Assembly: GCA_947034895.1 (NCBI GenBank)
Contig: OX344762.1
Coordinates: 81,772,981 to 81,836,980, forward strand
Origin: Rhytidiadelphus loreus
Lineage: Eukaryota > Streptophyta > Bryopsida > Hypnales > Hylocomiaceae
Direction: 5' to 3'
Length of the DNA stretch: 64,000 bases
Part shown: positions 25,001 through 36,135 of the stretch, in pieces
How positions within the stretch are numbered: the first letter of the stretch is position 1
Layout of the letters: each line of letters opens with the position of its first letter
Program-made: the position numbers and the translations under genes
Notes under the pieces: generated by a model
What the model was told of the DNA's origin: nothing
Seen by the model: the letters and a program-made list of their open reading frames with translations, nothing else
Databases searched by the model: none

Positions 25001-25728
25001 TGTTATGTTACTAATAGTGTTACCTAATTTTTACTAGACCCATTTAGAGTTTTACTTTCCACCTCTTGTGAGCTCATTTCTAATATGAAATTACCTTTAA
25101 TACTAAATGAAGTCTTGTTAAAAATTTATATCCCCAAAAAATTCAAAAAGTTGTCAAATAGTGCCTATATTGACATTTAGTGTTAGTAACACTAATGAAA
25201 TTGTTGACATTTAGTGTTGTACTTTGTAATTAGTGTTGCCAACACTATATACCATTATTAGTGTAGTGGGAATTGAAGAAATAGTTGGCTCATTTCTCCA
25301 TAATGAATGAATGGGGAGGAGAAAAAAAATTCACTGGAATGATGCCTCCGCCTGGCTTTCTACTACGGGTAAGGTAACAGTTTCGTTGTGTGTCCATGTG
25401 ACTGATCCCCCCCCCAAATGAACTCCCCCCTCTTGCGACTTGAATGACTCCCAACGACCTCCTCCGCTGTTGTCTCCTTGCTACGACCTCGAATAATGTT
25501 TGTTGCGGGGTTTTGCAGAAAGAGCATTCCAATCATCACTTCAAAGCCGGGTCGCACAACTACGGCTTTGGGGTGACCTCTTCCTTCTGGGACCGGGTGT
25601 TTGGAACCATTCCTCCTGCCAACCACCAACACGAGCTGCAGGAGCTGCAGGCGCAGGCGGTGAAGAAGAAGAGGAGCAGCAGAAGCAGCAGAAGCAGCAG
25701 CAGGAGCAGCCCAATTGTCTCCATGTGA
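19074..25728 (+). CDS. FAH1-like: Fatty acid 2-hydroxylase (sphingolipid fatty acid alpha-hydroxylase)
   Basis: ER membrane di-iron enzyme that adds a 2-hydroxyl group to the N-acyl chain of sphingolipids, using electrons from cytochrome b5. Six exons join in frame at GT-AG sites: 19074-19184, 19586-19678, 19813-20009, 20201-20315, 21006-21152 and 25519-25728 (290 aa). Exon 2 starts VGHLGSDYDEWVHQP, the plant FAH signature. The iron-binding histidines are complete: HRFLFH (122-127), HGFHH (146-150), HYFLH (204-208) and HSNHH (224-228). Membrane segments are WWMIPLIWGPVVIW, a second from VTLLPVVF, and one around GGAILGYIIYDL. As in plants there is no fused cytochrome b5 domain. In-frame ATGs at 19044 and 19050 could add 8-10 residues before the chosen start; a stop at 19020-19022 limits it. 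Odd points: about 30 extra N-terminal residues, an Arg/Ser-rich tail (KKKRSSRSSR...) made by AGC repeats, animal-like blocks such as DGDRLVFPP and LHFGTP, a weak donor (GAG|GTTGAA) after exon 2 and a 4.4-kb intron 5. Confidence 0.93.
19344..19467 (+). pseudogene. Decayed duplicate of hydroxylase exon 2 with its intron end
   Basis: Inside intron 1, the stretch starting GCATGTTAGAT and passing TTAACTACTTATAATG to TTTCCAGGTATGCCATCTCT repeats the true intron end and exon 2 start at 19514-19615 (GCATGTTAGAT, TATCTACTTACAATG, CTTCCAGGTTGGCCATCTCG). The acceptor AG (19412-19413) is kept. The coding part reads V-C-H-L-C in place of V-G-H-L-G, then drifts and reaches a stop near the GATGAGCGG match. 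It is a tandem partial duplication that has lost function. Confidence 0.8.
20339..20866 (+). repeat. Intronic minisatellite, about nine units of 45-75 bp
   Basis: This fills most of intron 4 of the hydroxylase. Units have the order ATGGAATCAATTTCGCAG, TGGACTTCTTCTCA, CAATTTGACTTCTAGAAAA, with variants lacking the ATATGGAATC part or having AATTTATAAAAT in its place. Almost every unit carries a TTTCGCAG that looks like a splice acceptor. Unit lengths vary by small deletions, and the right-hand units are the most diverged. Confidence 0.85.
21169..21999. mobile_element. Dispersed repeat with CCCCTAAAGG-type ends (in intron 5)
   Basis: The left end reads TAACTTCTAAAG and the right end GTCCTTTAGGGGGTA, which together make imperfect terminal inverted repeats of the type TACCCCCTAAAGGAC. 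The 830-bp interior is AT-rich and non-coding. Related copies start near 31752 and lie inverted at 41.3-41.9 kb and 44.2-44.4 kb, sharing phrases like AATCCCAATGGT and GAGGCCCATAATTGCTTC. It sits just after exon 5 of the hydroxylase. Confidence 0.6.
23110..23270 (+). mobile_element. Half-copy of the fold-back MITE family (in intron 5)
   Basis: It has the same block order as the complete copy at 3001-3381: CTCCATGTAAGACAGAAGTG, GTTCATCCTTAGAATTTTG, TTTGACCTCCAATGA and GATGATTTCC. Only one arm is present. Confidence 0.6.
24710..24975 (+). repeat. Dispersed repeat, copy 1 (about 260 bp)
   Basis: It matches 30470-30735 in the same orientation along its whole length: TATCCATACCTT, TTGTTTTGTTTTGTTTGTTAC, GTGCATGGGCTTTG, a run ending AATTAAAAAATTAGAAAATC, and GGCACATGGCACACTA at the right end. 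It is non-coding. The uniform length suggests a short transposable element or a solo terminal repeat. It lies in intron 5 of the hydroxylase. Confidence 0.6.
24981..25264. mobile_element. MITE with 3-bp target duplication (in intron 5)
   Basis: Terminal inverted repeats start ACACTAATAATGGTAT and continue with a shared TAGTGTT block. AGT flanks both sides (24978-24980 and 25265-25267) as a perfect 3-bp target duplication. The 284-bp interior repeats TTTAGTGTT and TAACACTAAT motifs in both directions and is non-coding. The superfamily is uncertain (CACTA-like or PIF-like by duplication size). Confidence 0.75.
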
Positions 25729-26540
25729 GGGACGATTCAGCACGGCAGGAAAATCAGCAACGAGGAAGCTCAATAATGCGGAGTGAGGAGGCCACCGTGA
25801 GCTGTGCAAGCTGGGTTGCCAGAGGGGTCACCGCTGGAATCTCTTGCAGCAGGCTCAAGTACATGGAAGCCCACCGACTGACATGATGAGGAGAATCTCG
25901 GTGGAATTCCACGGACACGCCCGGCTCGGGTGGGGTGGGTGGGTGGACTTATTTTAGGATTGTTTGAAAACAGTTACGGCAAAATTGAGAGCAGGGAGCA
26001 CGGCCGATGATTTCATAGACACCGCTCACGCTCAAACCCTAAACCTAACAGAGTCCCTGGTAGAGATAGAGAGGGGAATGTAACTTGGATCTGGAGAGTC
26101 TTCTGGGGAAGAAAAAAGAAGAAGAAAAAAGTATGGTTTGTGAAGATTCTAGACTTAAAATCTTTTTATGAAAGTGTATTTGTTGTCTTTCTATACATGA
26201 ATTGATTATGAAATGTATACGAAAATCACAAAGAAGAAAGTGACCATGCCATTCACATGGTTGAAGAATAGACAAACTTGGCTTTTTCAACGCACTTGGG
26301 TGTACTTTTTTGGGTTTCATGTGGCTCTTGTAGGAACCTCTTGAATCATTCATAATCCACCCAAAAGTTGACAAGACTCTTAGGGGTAAAGAGAATATTC
26401 TGAATTCTTTGATGAATTTGAAGCAATTTAATTTGCTTGTAAATCTTTGGGCTAGTTATTACAAATTGGCTATCACTATTGTTGCAAATTGGCTATTGGA
26501 CTATAAAAACTCCTTAACTTTGGAATGTGGGTTGGTCACT
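25729..26540 (+). other. 3' side of the hydroxylase gene, then intergenic DNA
   Basis: The first few hundred bases after the stop keep the higher GC of the gene and are probably its 3' untranslated region. Frames there on both strands (25363-25886) are shadows of GC-rich exon 6. No polyadenylation site could be fixed. From about 26100 the DNA turns AT-rich with no gene. Confidence 0.4.
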
Positions 26541-26705
26541 GTGGAAATCATCCTTTTGGATATTGTATGAGTTATTTTCTAAAAAAGAAACAAGAGCATT
26601 CATTGGAAGTCAAACTATTGTACAAGACCTCTTCTTTTCACACAAAATTCTAAGGATGAACACTTACACTTATGTCTTACATAGACATAGAAGGATTCTC
26701 TATAA
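26541..26705 (-). mobile_element. Half-copy of the fold-back MITE family, inverted
   Basis: It is the reverse orientation of the arm at 17571-17757: GTGGAAATCATCCTTTTGGA, CATTGGAAGTCAAACT, TTTTCACACAAAATTCTAAG and GATGAACAC are its mirrored blocks. Only one arm is present. Confidence 0.6.
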
Positions 26706-27699
26706 TTATCCATTGGACACTTGGTGTCCATAGTGATGGTATAGTGTTAAAATAGAATAAGCTCAAGAAAAAATTTCTAGCCAATTGGGCTAAAATTTGT
26801 GAAAAAAAATTAATTGTTGTTAACTTTGGATTGAAAGGGACTAAGCGTTGTATGGAAAGAGGCTACGATACAATAGTGTGAGGAAGTTTGAGTAGGAATT
26901 TACTTGAAAAGCAAATCAATCTTATATGAATAAGCCTCTCATTAGTTGATTGATGACTATACATTAACCCTAATAGCCTAAGTGATCATTTTTTGGTCAC
27001 TGCTCCTCTTTTTTGAGGTGTCCATTCTCAAATTTTGAATATTTTTATTAATAAAAATTATTTCTAAAAAATAGATTGTATTGTGAATCTAATGGTAGTA
27101 GTTTCATCAAATTTTGAGTTAAACTCCACCTTGTGGAATTTTTTAAAGTTGATTGGTGTAGTGTAGTTCACAACTCATGCTTTTTGGTTCAATTTGGACA
27201 TAGATTGAAAAATGAGCCAACCAATGCAATTCTTGCCTACCTCAAAAATGGTAGATCCAATGAGTTGAAGGAGAAGACAAGAGTACCCATGCTTGTTTTC
27301 TCTTACAAACACTACTCTCATTTCAATGACGACAATACATTACAAGCTCCACCCCAAATTGCAAAATGATTAGAATGTTGTGAAGTTTTAGACGAGCACT
27401 CTCAACTCTCTTGTCTTTCATTGTGCAGAAAAGGTCATTATTTCAAAATGTCCTCAGTAAGATATGTTCCTTCAAAGTGCAATGCGCTATTTTCCCATCG
27501 ACCCAAATAAAACTTCAAACTTAAATGTCTACTAAACTCTGCAGTCAAATAATATGAGTGTTTTTGAGATGCTCACTCTCAATGTGAACTATGAGAATCT
27601 ATAATTACATTCTATCTTATCTCAAGAAAAAATGAGCAAACAAATTGCTCAAGTTCTTGGTTGTTTTGGGCCATTTTAAAAGTACACCCCCCTTGGATC

Positions 27700-28490
27700 A
27701 TTAGGAGTCAACCTTTGAAGTCTCAAGGCTTTTAGTTCATTAAAAAACATTCATAACTAAAATTTCTATTGCAAAGAGAAAAAACTTTAAACACTTTTGT
27801 TTGTTTTTGCATATTTTACCTAAGGATCTTACACTAGACTAGTATAAGAATGTGTGGGAGAAATTTCAAAAACTTTTACAACGTAGATTGCAAGATATTT
27901 GTGAAGAAAATGTTTAAAAATAATACATTTGATTTCCATTTTGTAGATAATTGTTAAGAAGAAGTAGGTACAAGATTCAAGGAAAAATTAAATCGTTAAT
28001 AGCTTTAAGATGGAATTGAAACACACTAATTCCAATAGTGAGATTGTTCTAGTAGGCATACTAAACCTTATGAATTAAATAACAATAATAATAATTGAGT
28101 TTAAAAAAAAAATTCAATACGTTATTTTTATAAGAAAATGAAGTGATTGCCCATAAATCAAGAAGCTCTACAACTCCTATGTGACTAATACAAATGGAAT
28201 GAATCAAAGCTTTCTATGTAGACAAAAATATTCTCAATAAAAAACAAAAAAATTTAAGAATTATTTCAAGTTTTTGTAGATTTGTTTTGTTACCCAATGA
28301 GTTCTATTTTGTGCTTAGGATGGTATAACTTTTGCTCCCAAGCACCCATCAAAATAAAATTATATTTCTAAAAAGCCAATGCGTTTTTTCATCTTATAAA
28401 CTTTTTTTCAAAAATCACAAATAAAATTTAGATAGTAGGAGCCTACTCAAAATCTATTTGTCCCTTTAAGGAAAAATGGAACTTTTGGGA
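27700..28490 (+). repeat. Dispersed AT-rich repeat, family with CTAAAGG-type ends
   Basis: One of four related copies (27.70, 32.50 and 50.27 kb on plus; 53.03-53.74 kb inverted). Shared order: TTTCTATTGCAAAGAG, ATTTTACCTAAGGATCTTACAC, ACTAGTATAAGAATGTGTGGGA, TTGCAAGATAT, a block around CACACTAATTCCAATAGTGAG, and AATGGAATGAATCAAAGCTTTC. It is non-coding in all copies and this one is strongly diverged. Confidence 0.5.
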
Positions 28491-29963
28491 TTAACCCCAT
28501 GTTTTTTTTATGAGCACAATTTTGGTTTGGCATATGAAAAGGGGAGTAGAAAGACTTCAATTTCTTTTCAAGTTTTTAATGCCTTTGTGATCAAACATTT
28601 TAATTTTTAATTTTTATGAGATATTATTGTGTTTATTTTATCTTAAGTGATCTATAACATGTTTAGTATAAGATCGTACATTATAATTAAAACATATATG
28701 ATACTTATTAAATCTTTGGCTTTTTTGTTCAATTTTTGATCAAACTCCAAGAAGCTTCAGTTGGGCATTTGGGGGTTTGAATATATCTACAAGATGATAT
28801 AAATTGGTGGCAAAACTCTAGTATAATTTGTTGGGACACATATTAAGTCTTCATTTTAGGATGTCCTTTTGTGAGCCACAAATAGACAATATGCATGTAA
28901 TCAACTTTAAAGACTCCTTTTGAATTCAACCACCATTGTAGTGAGAGTCTTTTCAAAATCAATTGTAGACACTAAATGCTAAATCTAATTTTTTTTCTAT
29001 TGTTTTAAATAACAAATGACCAAAGTGAAAAAAATTATAGCATTCAATTGTTACATAGATAGGACATTGCAATAAAAAGAAAAAAACAATTCATGTAATG
29101 ACTTTCTAATCTTCCATTTTGTTGATGGATGTTGACTTCATACAACTATTGGTATAAACAATACTTCTAGATCAATTGTCTTTCATGCCTTCTCTAACGT
29201 CACCTTTGTCCTAGGATTGCAAAATTAAGCTCTTTTAAAAAAAATCTTCATTGCTACTTTTACATGCAATTGCTATATGCTATTGCACAAGCTTTATATG
29301 TTGTACATACTATTGTACCTGACTATTAAGGGCGTCATGTCATGTCAAATAGATAATTAAAGTTGGAAAAAGTGGTTTGGCATGTACTTTTAGAATTAAT
29401 AAAAATTTCAATTTTTTTCAAAATTATAGCTCGTGTGTACATGTCCACTTCGTTAATTTGTATCCTATATATCTTTACAAACCACTTAATGTTTGATTTA
29501 TGGAAAGAAGGGGCATGCTTATGGAAGTGGGTGGAGAGGTACAAATTATAACAATCCATGAAGGATATGTATATTAAAACACGAAAGAGCTCATCCAATC
29601 ATAGTCAAGTCAAAAGAATGCAATCTCGGAATGCAATAATTGTTTTCACAATTGAACTTAAAAGCTTCATAAATTAGAGACTCCAAATCACAAATGGATT
29701 TTTGGAGGTGAAACTTAACTTGATTTTCTACATTTTCTTAGTTTACTAAATTTTGAAAAAAAGTTGATTTACAATGCTTAAATGCTTATTTAATTATGAC
29801 TCTTCTAAGCACTGACCAAAAATCTTACAAGTGGAAATAAATATCATATGAAAGGGCAAGCACCAACCAAGATAAAAACACTCTTACAAAAATCAAGTCT
29901 AATTGAGTTTAAACTAAGCAAATTTAAACTAATTCAAAAGGAGTCAACTATAATGAATGAAAA
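28491..29963. other. AT-rich DNA, no gene seen
   Basis: Stops occur in all frames apart from short overlapping frames at 29335-29598. No element ends or tandem repeats were identified. Confidence 0.4.
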
Positions 29964-30196
29964 TTAACCCTTGAAAGGCCCTTGGGGTCCTTCTATACGA
30001 CCCATATTTAGCCTTATTACTCTTCAATTGTGTTTTTATATATGATTTGTAATACATTGTTATTTATGTACTATCATGATCATTAATTTACTTTATCCCG
30101 AAAAATATTTGGTCAATGTTTTTTTGATCAAATACCACCAAATTTCTAATATGCTATATGGCTACAAAGGGCTTTTAGGCCCTTCGAGGGTTAAAT
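29964..30196. mobile_element. Small MITE with TTAACCCT-type inverted ends
   Basis: The left end is TTAACCCTTGAAAGGCCC and the right end reads, in reverse complement, TTAACCCTCGAAGGGCC. The interior is about 230 bp, AT-rich and non-coding. Because the ends are themselves TTAA-like, the target duplication (TTA or TAA) cannot be separated from the element. Confidence 0.65.
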
Positions 30197-30469
30197 AAAA
30201 CTTACATCCACCAATTTAAAAAAGATACACCAATAATCACTACTAACTATAAAAAATTGCCTCTTAAAGATAACCCTAAATTGAGTTTTGTCTTTAATTT
30301 GTCATTTGCCTATGCTTAAGCAATGTTGTTGTTGGCTTTTGTATTGTATGAAGCCCATGTACATATAGGAGATTCACATATATAATTCTATTGAGCCTAC
30401 TAAAGCAGGGTACCAAAATGGGGTAAGGAGGGATTCTTTTATAGATTATTTGCTAGAAAGTAGTACAAA

Positions 30470-30735
30470 GAAAATTCCTATCCATACCTTAAATTAGGCT
30501 GTTTGTTTTGTTTTGTTTGTTACAAGGAGATCTCCAAGACTGTGCATCTCCCGTTTGCGTGCTTGATACTAGTAGAAAGCTCTCTGCGGGGAGGAGTGCA
30601 TGGGCTTTGTTTTGTGGTGTTTGGACCTACAAAATGAAAGACATCAAATTTCAAACTATTTATGAATTTAAAAATTAGAAAATTATTTTTACTCTTATTT
30701 TGCATGTGCCAACGGCACAAGGCACACTAGTACTA
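30470..30735 (+). repeat. Dispersed repeat, copy 2 (about 260 bp)
   Basis: Partner of the repeat at 24710-24975 in the same orientation. It includes GTTTGTTTTGTTTTGTTTGT, GGAGTGCATGGGCTTTG and GGCACAAGGCACACTAGTAC at its right end. It is non-coding. Confidence 0.6.
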
Positions 30736-31129
30736 TTTGACTACTATTTGATGATAGATTCCCCAATTCTCAATGGATGAAATTATTGAGTTGCAACAAA
30801 AACTTCCCTCTTCTGGATGAATCAAAATTTGAATCCATATTGCATATGTCAGTGAAGCTACCGCTGTCTGTTCTTACTATCATAGCCCAAATAAATGAAT
30901 TCAAAACCCTGCCTGCCGTGGGCGTAGTGCAGTGGAGGGTGAGTGGAGATGCTTCAAGAGCTGTAAGTTATTTCGAGCTGTAATCATCAGAACTAGGACA
31001 GACTGACACTGTTTACTGCAATCAGTCAGCACTCGAGTACCGGAACTGCAGCACAATAGTGTAAGTTAGTGGTTTTGAATTTTGAATTCCATTAAATTTT
31101 TCCTAAAGATATAAAGGTCCTTTTTTACA

Positions 31130-31215
31130 GTAGATGGGGGAGAAAGCCATGGATAGGGTGAGAAGGCATAGATATGGGAAGAAGCTATGCATAGGGGGAG
31201 AAGTCATGGATAGCA
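31130..31215 (+). repeat. Short minisatellite, unit about 25 bp
   Basis: Three to four tandem units of the form GGGGGAGAAGTCATGGATAG with variations (GAAAGCCATGGATAGGG, GAAGGCATAGATATGGG, GAAGCTATGCATAGGGG). It keeps a short plus-strand frame open by chance. Confidence 0.6.
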
Positions 31216-31751
31216 AGCTTTCAACCAATGAGAGCTTTCAAAATAGAGACACCAAAGAATGTAATTTTATATTTGAAGTTTTAACCCTAAGAGATAAAAA
31301 GATGGAGACCACACTTTTTGTCCATCATGACAAAAAAAAGTGTGGATAAGTTTTTAAGTCCCATGGAATCATAGTCTTGGTTCATCTGAAGAAGTGGGTT
31401 TGACTGCAATTCTAGGGACTTTGGGGTTAAAAGTCTTATAGTCAATCATGATGAGTTGCTCTAGTTTAGAAAATACTTTATAAGGTGGTCAAGTTCAACA
31501 TTCGATGTTGGATAATTAATTTTATATTTGGTAGATACAATTTGATAGATGCCTAAAAATAAAAATAAATCTTTATTGTGTAAAAATTCTTGAAAAACAA
31601 CATCTAAAATATTTTGGCATCCATTTTCAGAAACGTTTTTGTTGACCCTCACCACTAGGTACAATATACTAAACAATATATTGAATATTCTTGTGCCTTC
31701 CTCTCACTTACAATACTTCTGAAGGTAGTGACCTACATAAAATGAACTCTT

Positions 31752-32350
31752 AACTACTAAAGGAATTCAATGTTTTTAGGCCCCAAAATTGCTTCAAACC
31801 CAAAGCAAGACCAAAATCTTTATCTATATAATCCATTAACAAATTCAACCATAGGATCTTTTAGTTAATTTGGAAGAGTACACACTCCTAAAATTTTAGA
31901 ATAAGAAACCTTACCAATTGCAAGATCAAGTTGCTTGAATTAAAAAAAAAAGTATTTTCAACTCTTACCAAATGGTTAGATTTCATCGTTCAAACTTTTT
32001 ATTCAAAAATGTGTAGATCCTACAACTTGTTACTCTCTACAATATGCTAAAGAAATAAGTTGGGAATACACATAAAAAATTTCAAACAAAAACTATTTCA
32101 TATTCATAATTGAAAAAATAGTAAGTAGAAAGAAGTAGAGAAAGATTTAAAATACTAATTGTCAAGAATTTAGTTCTAGAATTGAAAAATGCCAATCCCA
32201 ATGGTTGTATTGTTGTAGTAAACAATCTACATCTAATATTTGTATTCTTTTCAAATATATTGAAAATTGAGTCAAATGAAGGACTTCAAGATTTATTTTA
32301 GAGTAGAGATTCCATAACTACTTGCAAACTAAAACTGCTATTAACTTTCA
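31752..32350 (+). repeat. Dispersed repeat related to 21169-21999
   Basis: It begins TAACTACTAAAGGAATTCAA and continues with TTTTTAGGCCCCAAAATTGCTTCAAA, matching the copy in hydroxylase intron 5. Its right part (AATGCCAATCCCAATGG, GATTCCATAACTACTTGCAA) reappears inverted at 41.6-41.9 kb. It is non-coding. Confidence 0.5.
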
Positions 32351-32502
32351 TCTCATTAATGATAATGGAATGATTCAAAGCTTTCCACGCATATATAACT
32401 CTAGAGAACCAATCTCAAATTTGTATTTCTTAAAAATGTGATTATTTTTAGTTGCTTAGGCTACCCGTTGATCAATGAAAATTACATATCATACAATAAC
32501 TT

Positions 32503-33480
32503 TTTAACCCCTAAAGGACCAAGGCCTTTTTTTTTCCCCAAAAAACACTCAAAACTGCCATTTCTATGGCAAAGAGTAAAAAAATTTGAATTTTTTTTTG
32601 CACATTTAACCATAGGATCTTACACCTAACTAGTATGAAAATGTGTGGGAAAATTTTCAGAGTTTTTGATCACACAAATTGCAAGATATCCGCATTTAAA
32701 GTGAAAAAAACAAGTTTTTCATCACATTGTAGGACTAGATTATTTGACTTTGAACCTTCTTAATTAAATTTTTTTGCACTACATAGTTTTGAACTTCAGA
32801 TCTTTATCATGGAGAATTGAGTTGAGAGTCTTGGAAAAAAAAAAATTTAATAAAAAAATTATTCTGTTAAGTAGAAGTAGGTATGAAATAGAAGGAAAAT
32901 CTAAATTATTAATGTCTCTATGATGGAATTAAAATGCACTAATCCCAATGGTGAGGTTGTTCTAGAAAGAGAATTAAACCATGTGGAACTTCTTTTTTGA
33001 AAAATTGTAAAAATTGCATTCAAAAATGAATCCTCTAAGTTATTTTTTCAAGAAGATACTCTAATTGCTGGAAAAACAAGATTGTTTATAACTTTCTCAC
33101 GACAAATCCAAATGGAATGAATCAAAGATTTCCATGTAGAAAAAAATATAATTTATGATAAAAAAAATTAAAAAGTTAAAAAATTAAATTCAAATTTTTG
33201 AATTTATTTTTTACTGCCCCCTCTCTTCCTTTTCTCCTATTTTTAGTTTATTTGGGCATAACTTTTGTTCTCGGTCACCAATTGAAAAAAAATTATATTT
33301 TCATGACGCTGATCAATTTTCTATCTTCAAAAAGAAGTTTAAAAAATTTAGGACAAAAATTGAAACTGAATTTTAGCAAGAAGAATTGAAAATTTCGTTT
33401 GTAGTGAGTTGCTCAAAATCACTATGTTGCCAAAAAACACAATTTGGTTCTTTATAGGTTGACCCTTAAAGGACTAGAGA
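32503..33480 (+). repeat. Dispersed AT-rich repeat, family with CTAAAGG-type ends
   Basis: Starts TTTTTAACCCCTAAAGGACC and keeps the same block order as copies at 27.70 and 50.27 kb (GGATCTTACACCTAACTAGT, TTGCAAGATATC, AATCCCAATGGTGAGG, AATGGAATGAATCAAAG). A CCCTTAAAGGACTAGAG phrase lies near its right border. No coding capacity. Confidence 0.5.
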
Positions 33481-36135
33481 GACTACTTTGGATTTTTTTT
33501 AAATCAAATAGGTTCTATTGACTTCATAATTTGAATTTTTGCATGAGATTATTATTATGGATGTTCATCATCATAATCTACATGTGAAGCTTTGTTTCAT
33601 ATCATTCCAACAAATTTTGCAAAAATGATAAGTTTTTTTTAATATATTTCAATGTCAAAATGGGTAGCTAAAATGATATTATAAAAATATTAATAAATTT
33701 TATTTAATTATATAGATTAATACCTACTTAGAAACATTTGAACCATTCAATTTCAAATATGAAAAGTTTTATATTGCAAGCAACAAAGGCAAAAAAAACA
33801 TATAAAGGTTTTTAACGAATTCAACTTTGAAAATTTTCAAATAAAAACAATAGCATAGGAGATACATAACATTGTTAACTTTCGCTAGGAGGTACCCTTT
33901 TGCTCTTCTCGAAAGGGAGAACCCCTCAACGTTGAAACTACCTAGTCTTTTTAATGTAGGTACACACTTTGCAAACTTTGATGCCAAGAAATAATTAATG
34001 ATAATTGAATCCCACTCACATTGAAACCCACTAGAATATAGCCATGTAATGTTATGTGCATTAATTACAAGATCAACATTATTGACTTTGAGTGATAGGG
34101 GATGGCCAACTCATTCCCAATTTGCAAACTCATCCAACAAGCCAGACAGAAGTTATCTCCCCATAGCCAATTGGATGCTTGGGATCATAACTAAATTTCT
34201 TCCTAAGCATCCAAAGGGGAATTCTTCTTCTTTTGATAGGGAATGAATCCCTCTGCTTAACAATGTTATTTATGTTGTTTACTACAACATTTACTAGTAG
34301 AAAATTTGATGAGTAAATGTGCCTCGTGGTGCCTAAAAACTCCTCCAAATTTCAAGGCTTCATGTGCCAATTGAAGGCCCATTACAAATTGTCAATGAAG
34401 ATGATTTTTTGGTGTGAAGGACAAGGCCACCAGAAGTGATCAACCTCGAGGATTTATATAAATGGGATTAGCTAGTGTCTTTTAAATCCATGCATTGTAA
34501 ATTCTTTTTTGCCAAATCCTTGACTCACTATGTGATTGTTATAGAGTTTGGGGATGCAAAATTACAAAGGCCAAAGTACATATATTTATACAAAAATACA
34601 AAAAGAAAGCAAACGTGAAATTGAGTAAAAAAAGCATAGCTACAAGAACTACAAGGTCAAAAAGGGTTCTTCAAATTGCAACTCCTACAATTGGACTACA
34701 AACTAAGAGATCTTGCCTAAATAAATCTTGTAGCTACGAAGGGGAAAAGAGTGAAAGTTCTTCAACGAGGAAAAACACAAAATAATGCCAATGTCAATGT
34801 GAAACGGAGCTTCAGTGATGGTGCGCTTTTACATTGAAGTTGTTTGAGGGTTGTCGTGGTTACATCTTGATGTGCACAATTGCAACTCAACAGTATCCAT
34901 TGACAAGGCTAATTGATTTGGGCATGCTACAAAACTCACTAAAAGGTGTGCCCATGTCACTTTGGTAGGCAAGGGGGACATTGGGGGTCTTTCCAAGCCT
35001 TGCAAGAGACTAGGTGAGAGAAATGAAGAGTCTCGAGTAGATAGGGCATCTTTATACTTTGTTTGAGATGAATTGGATAGCATGTTGCACATTTTTGGAA
35101 ATTTGGTGAAAACTTGCATTTGTTGGTCCAAAAGAACCCAAGGATTCAAGTTGTGAATTAAAAGTTATAGCTCTGCAAAGTTGGTATTATCTTGGCCGGG
35201 AATCCAAGGTGTGGGATTTGAAGGTAGAAGTTCTAGGAGGATCCCCTTGTCCAAATAGGTCATGCAATGTTTTGTTAGAAAGTTAATGAGATGAAAATTA
35301 TAGAATGCTAAGGCTCATGATGAAATTTGCTATGAGCCAAAAGTTATGGGTAAACAAAAAAAGTAGAATCCAAGAGAACTATACTCCTCAAGGAATTTAT
35401 TCCTTTGAAAGGATGTAACTTGTTCTATACTTATTGCATTTGAGAAAGTCAATAGTCTATGGTGATCTATAGAAATAATTAATCATAAAAATCATCTTGC
35501 ACTTTAGAATTGGAATTAAAAATTAAAAATTATTTTGATAGAAAGACCTGGAGGGCCTTTAGGGCTTGATTTTGAGACTCTATAAAGCACGGAATTGAGT
35601 GGTCTTCCAAGGAGGAAGTTTGTTTTGGATGTCTTGGACATTGATAGAAGGATAAATTGTCAAATTCCATAGAGAGTACTATGAGGAGAGGTGGTCTTCC
35701 TCTTCACTTCCGAATGATACCATGATGAGCCATAGTGGCCATGTGAGGTGAAGTTTGTAATAGAGTCTCACTGCCACCTTCATGTTACCATGGAGTGCTT
35801 TTGGGTAGTCTTTGGTTGGATGGTGTCCTACTTCACACCGGGCCTTGACATGAGCCTCAAAAAGTATGTCTCAAAATGAGTCCCAAAGTGAGGTTGCTTA
35901 AACCTAGTTGGGTACCATTCAAGGGCAGTTAGCACTAGTGGTGAGTAGTGTAGTCATTGAGCATTTGGATACCAATGAAAACTCCACCTTTTGTTGTCAA
36001 ATGATACATTCTGTGTCTTGTAGGAGTTCGGTGATGAAAATGGGGACCTTGTGACTAGTATTGGAATCTAAAGCTACAAGTATGTGGCATGTGCAATGTT
36101 AGAAGACCATGACCCTTGGTGTTACTAGAAGAGAA
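33481..36135. other. Intergenic DNA, no gene recognised
   Basis: Mostly AT-rich. The part 34750-36120 is less AT-rich and has a 106-codon minus-strand frame (35149-34829) that resembles no family I know. No transposon ends could be supported, and it may be an old element remnant. Confidence 0.35.

Noticed and set aside
25363..25886. Long frames of 128-148 codons on both strands around the last hydroxylase exon
   Set aside because: They are shadows of the GC-rich, repeat-containing exon 6, whose own frame is fixed by the conserved HSNHH and FGVTSSFWD motifs.
30777..30983. A 68-codon plus-strand frame with a vaguely WD-repeat-like end (VVQWRVSGDAS)
   Set aside because: The resemblance covers only about ten residues, and no neighbouring exon or repeat of the motif was found.
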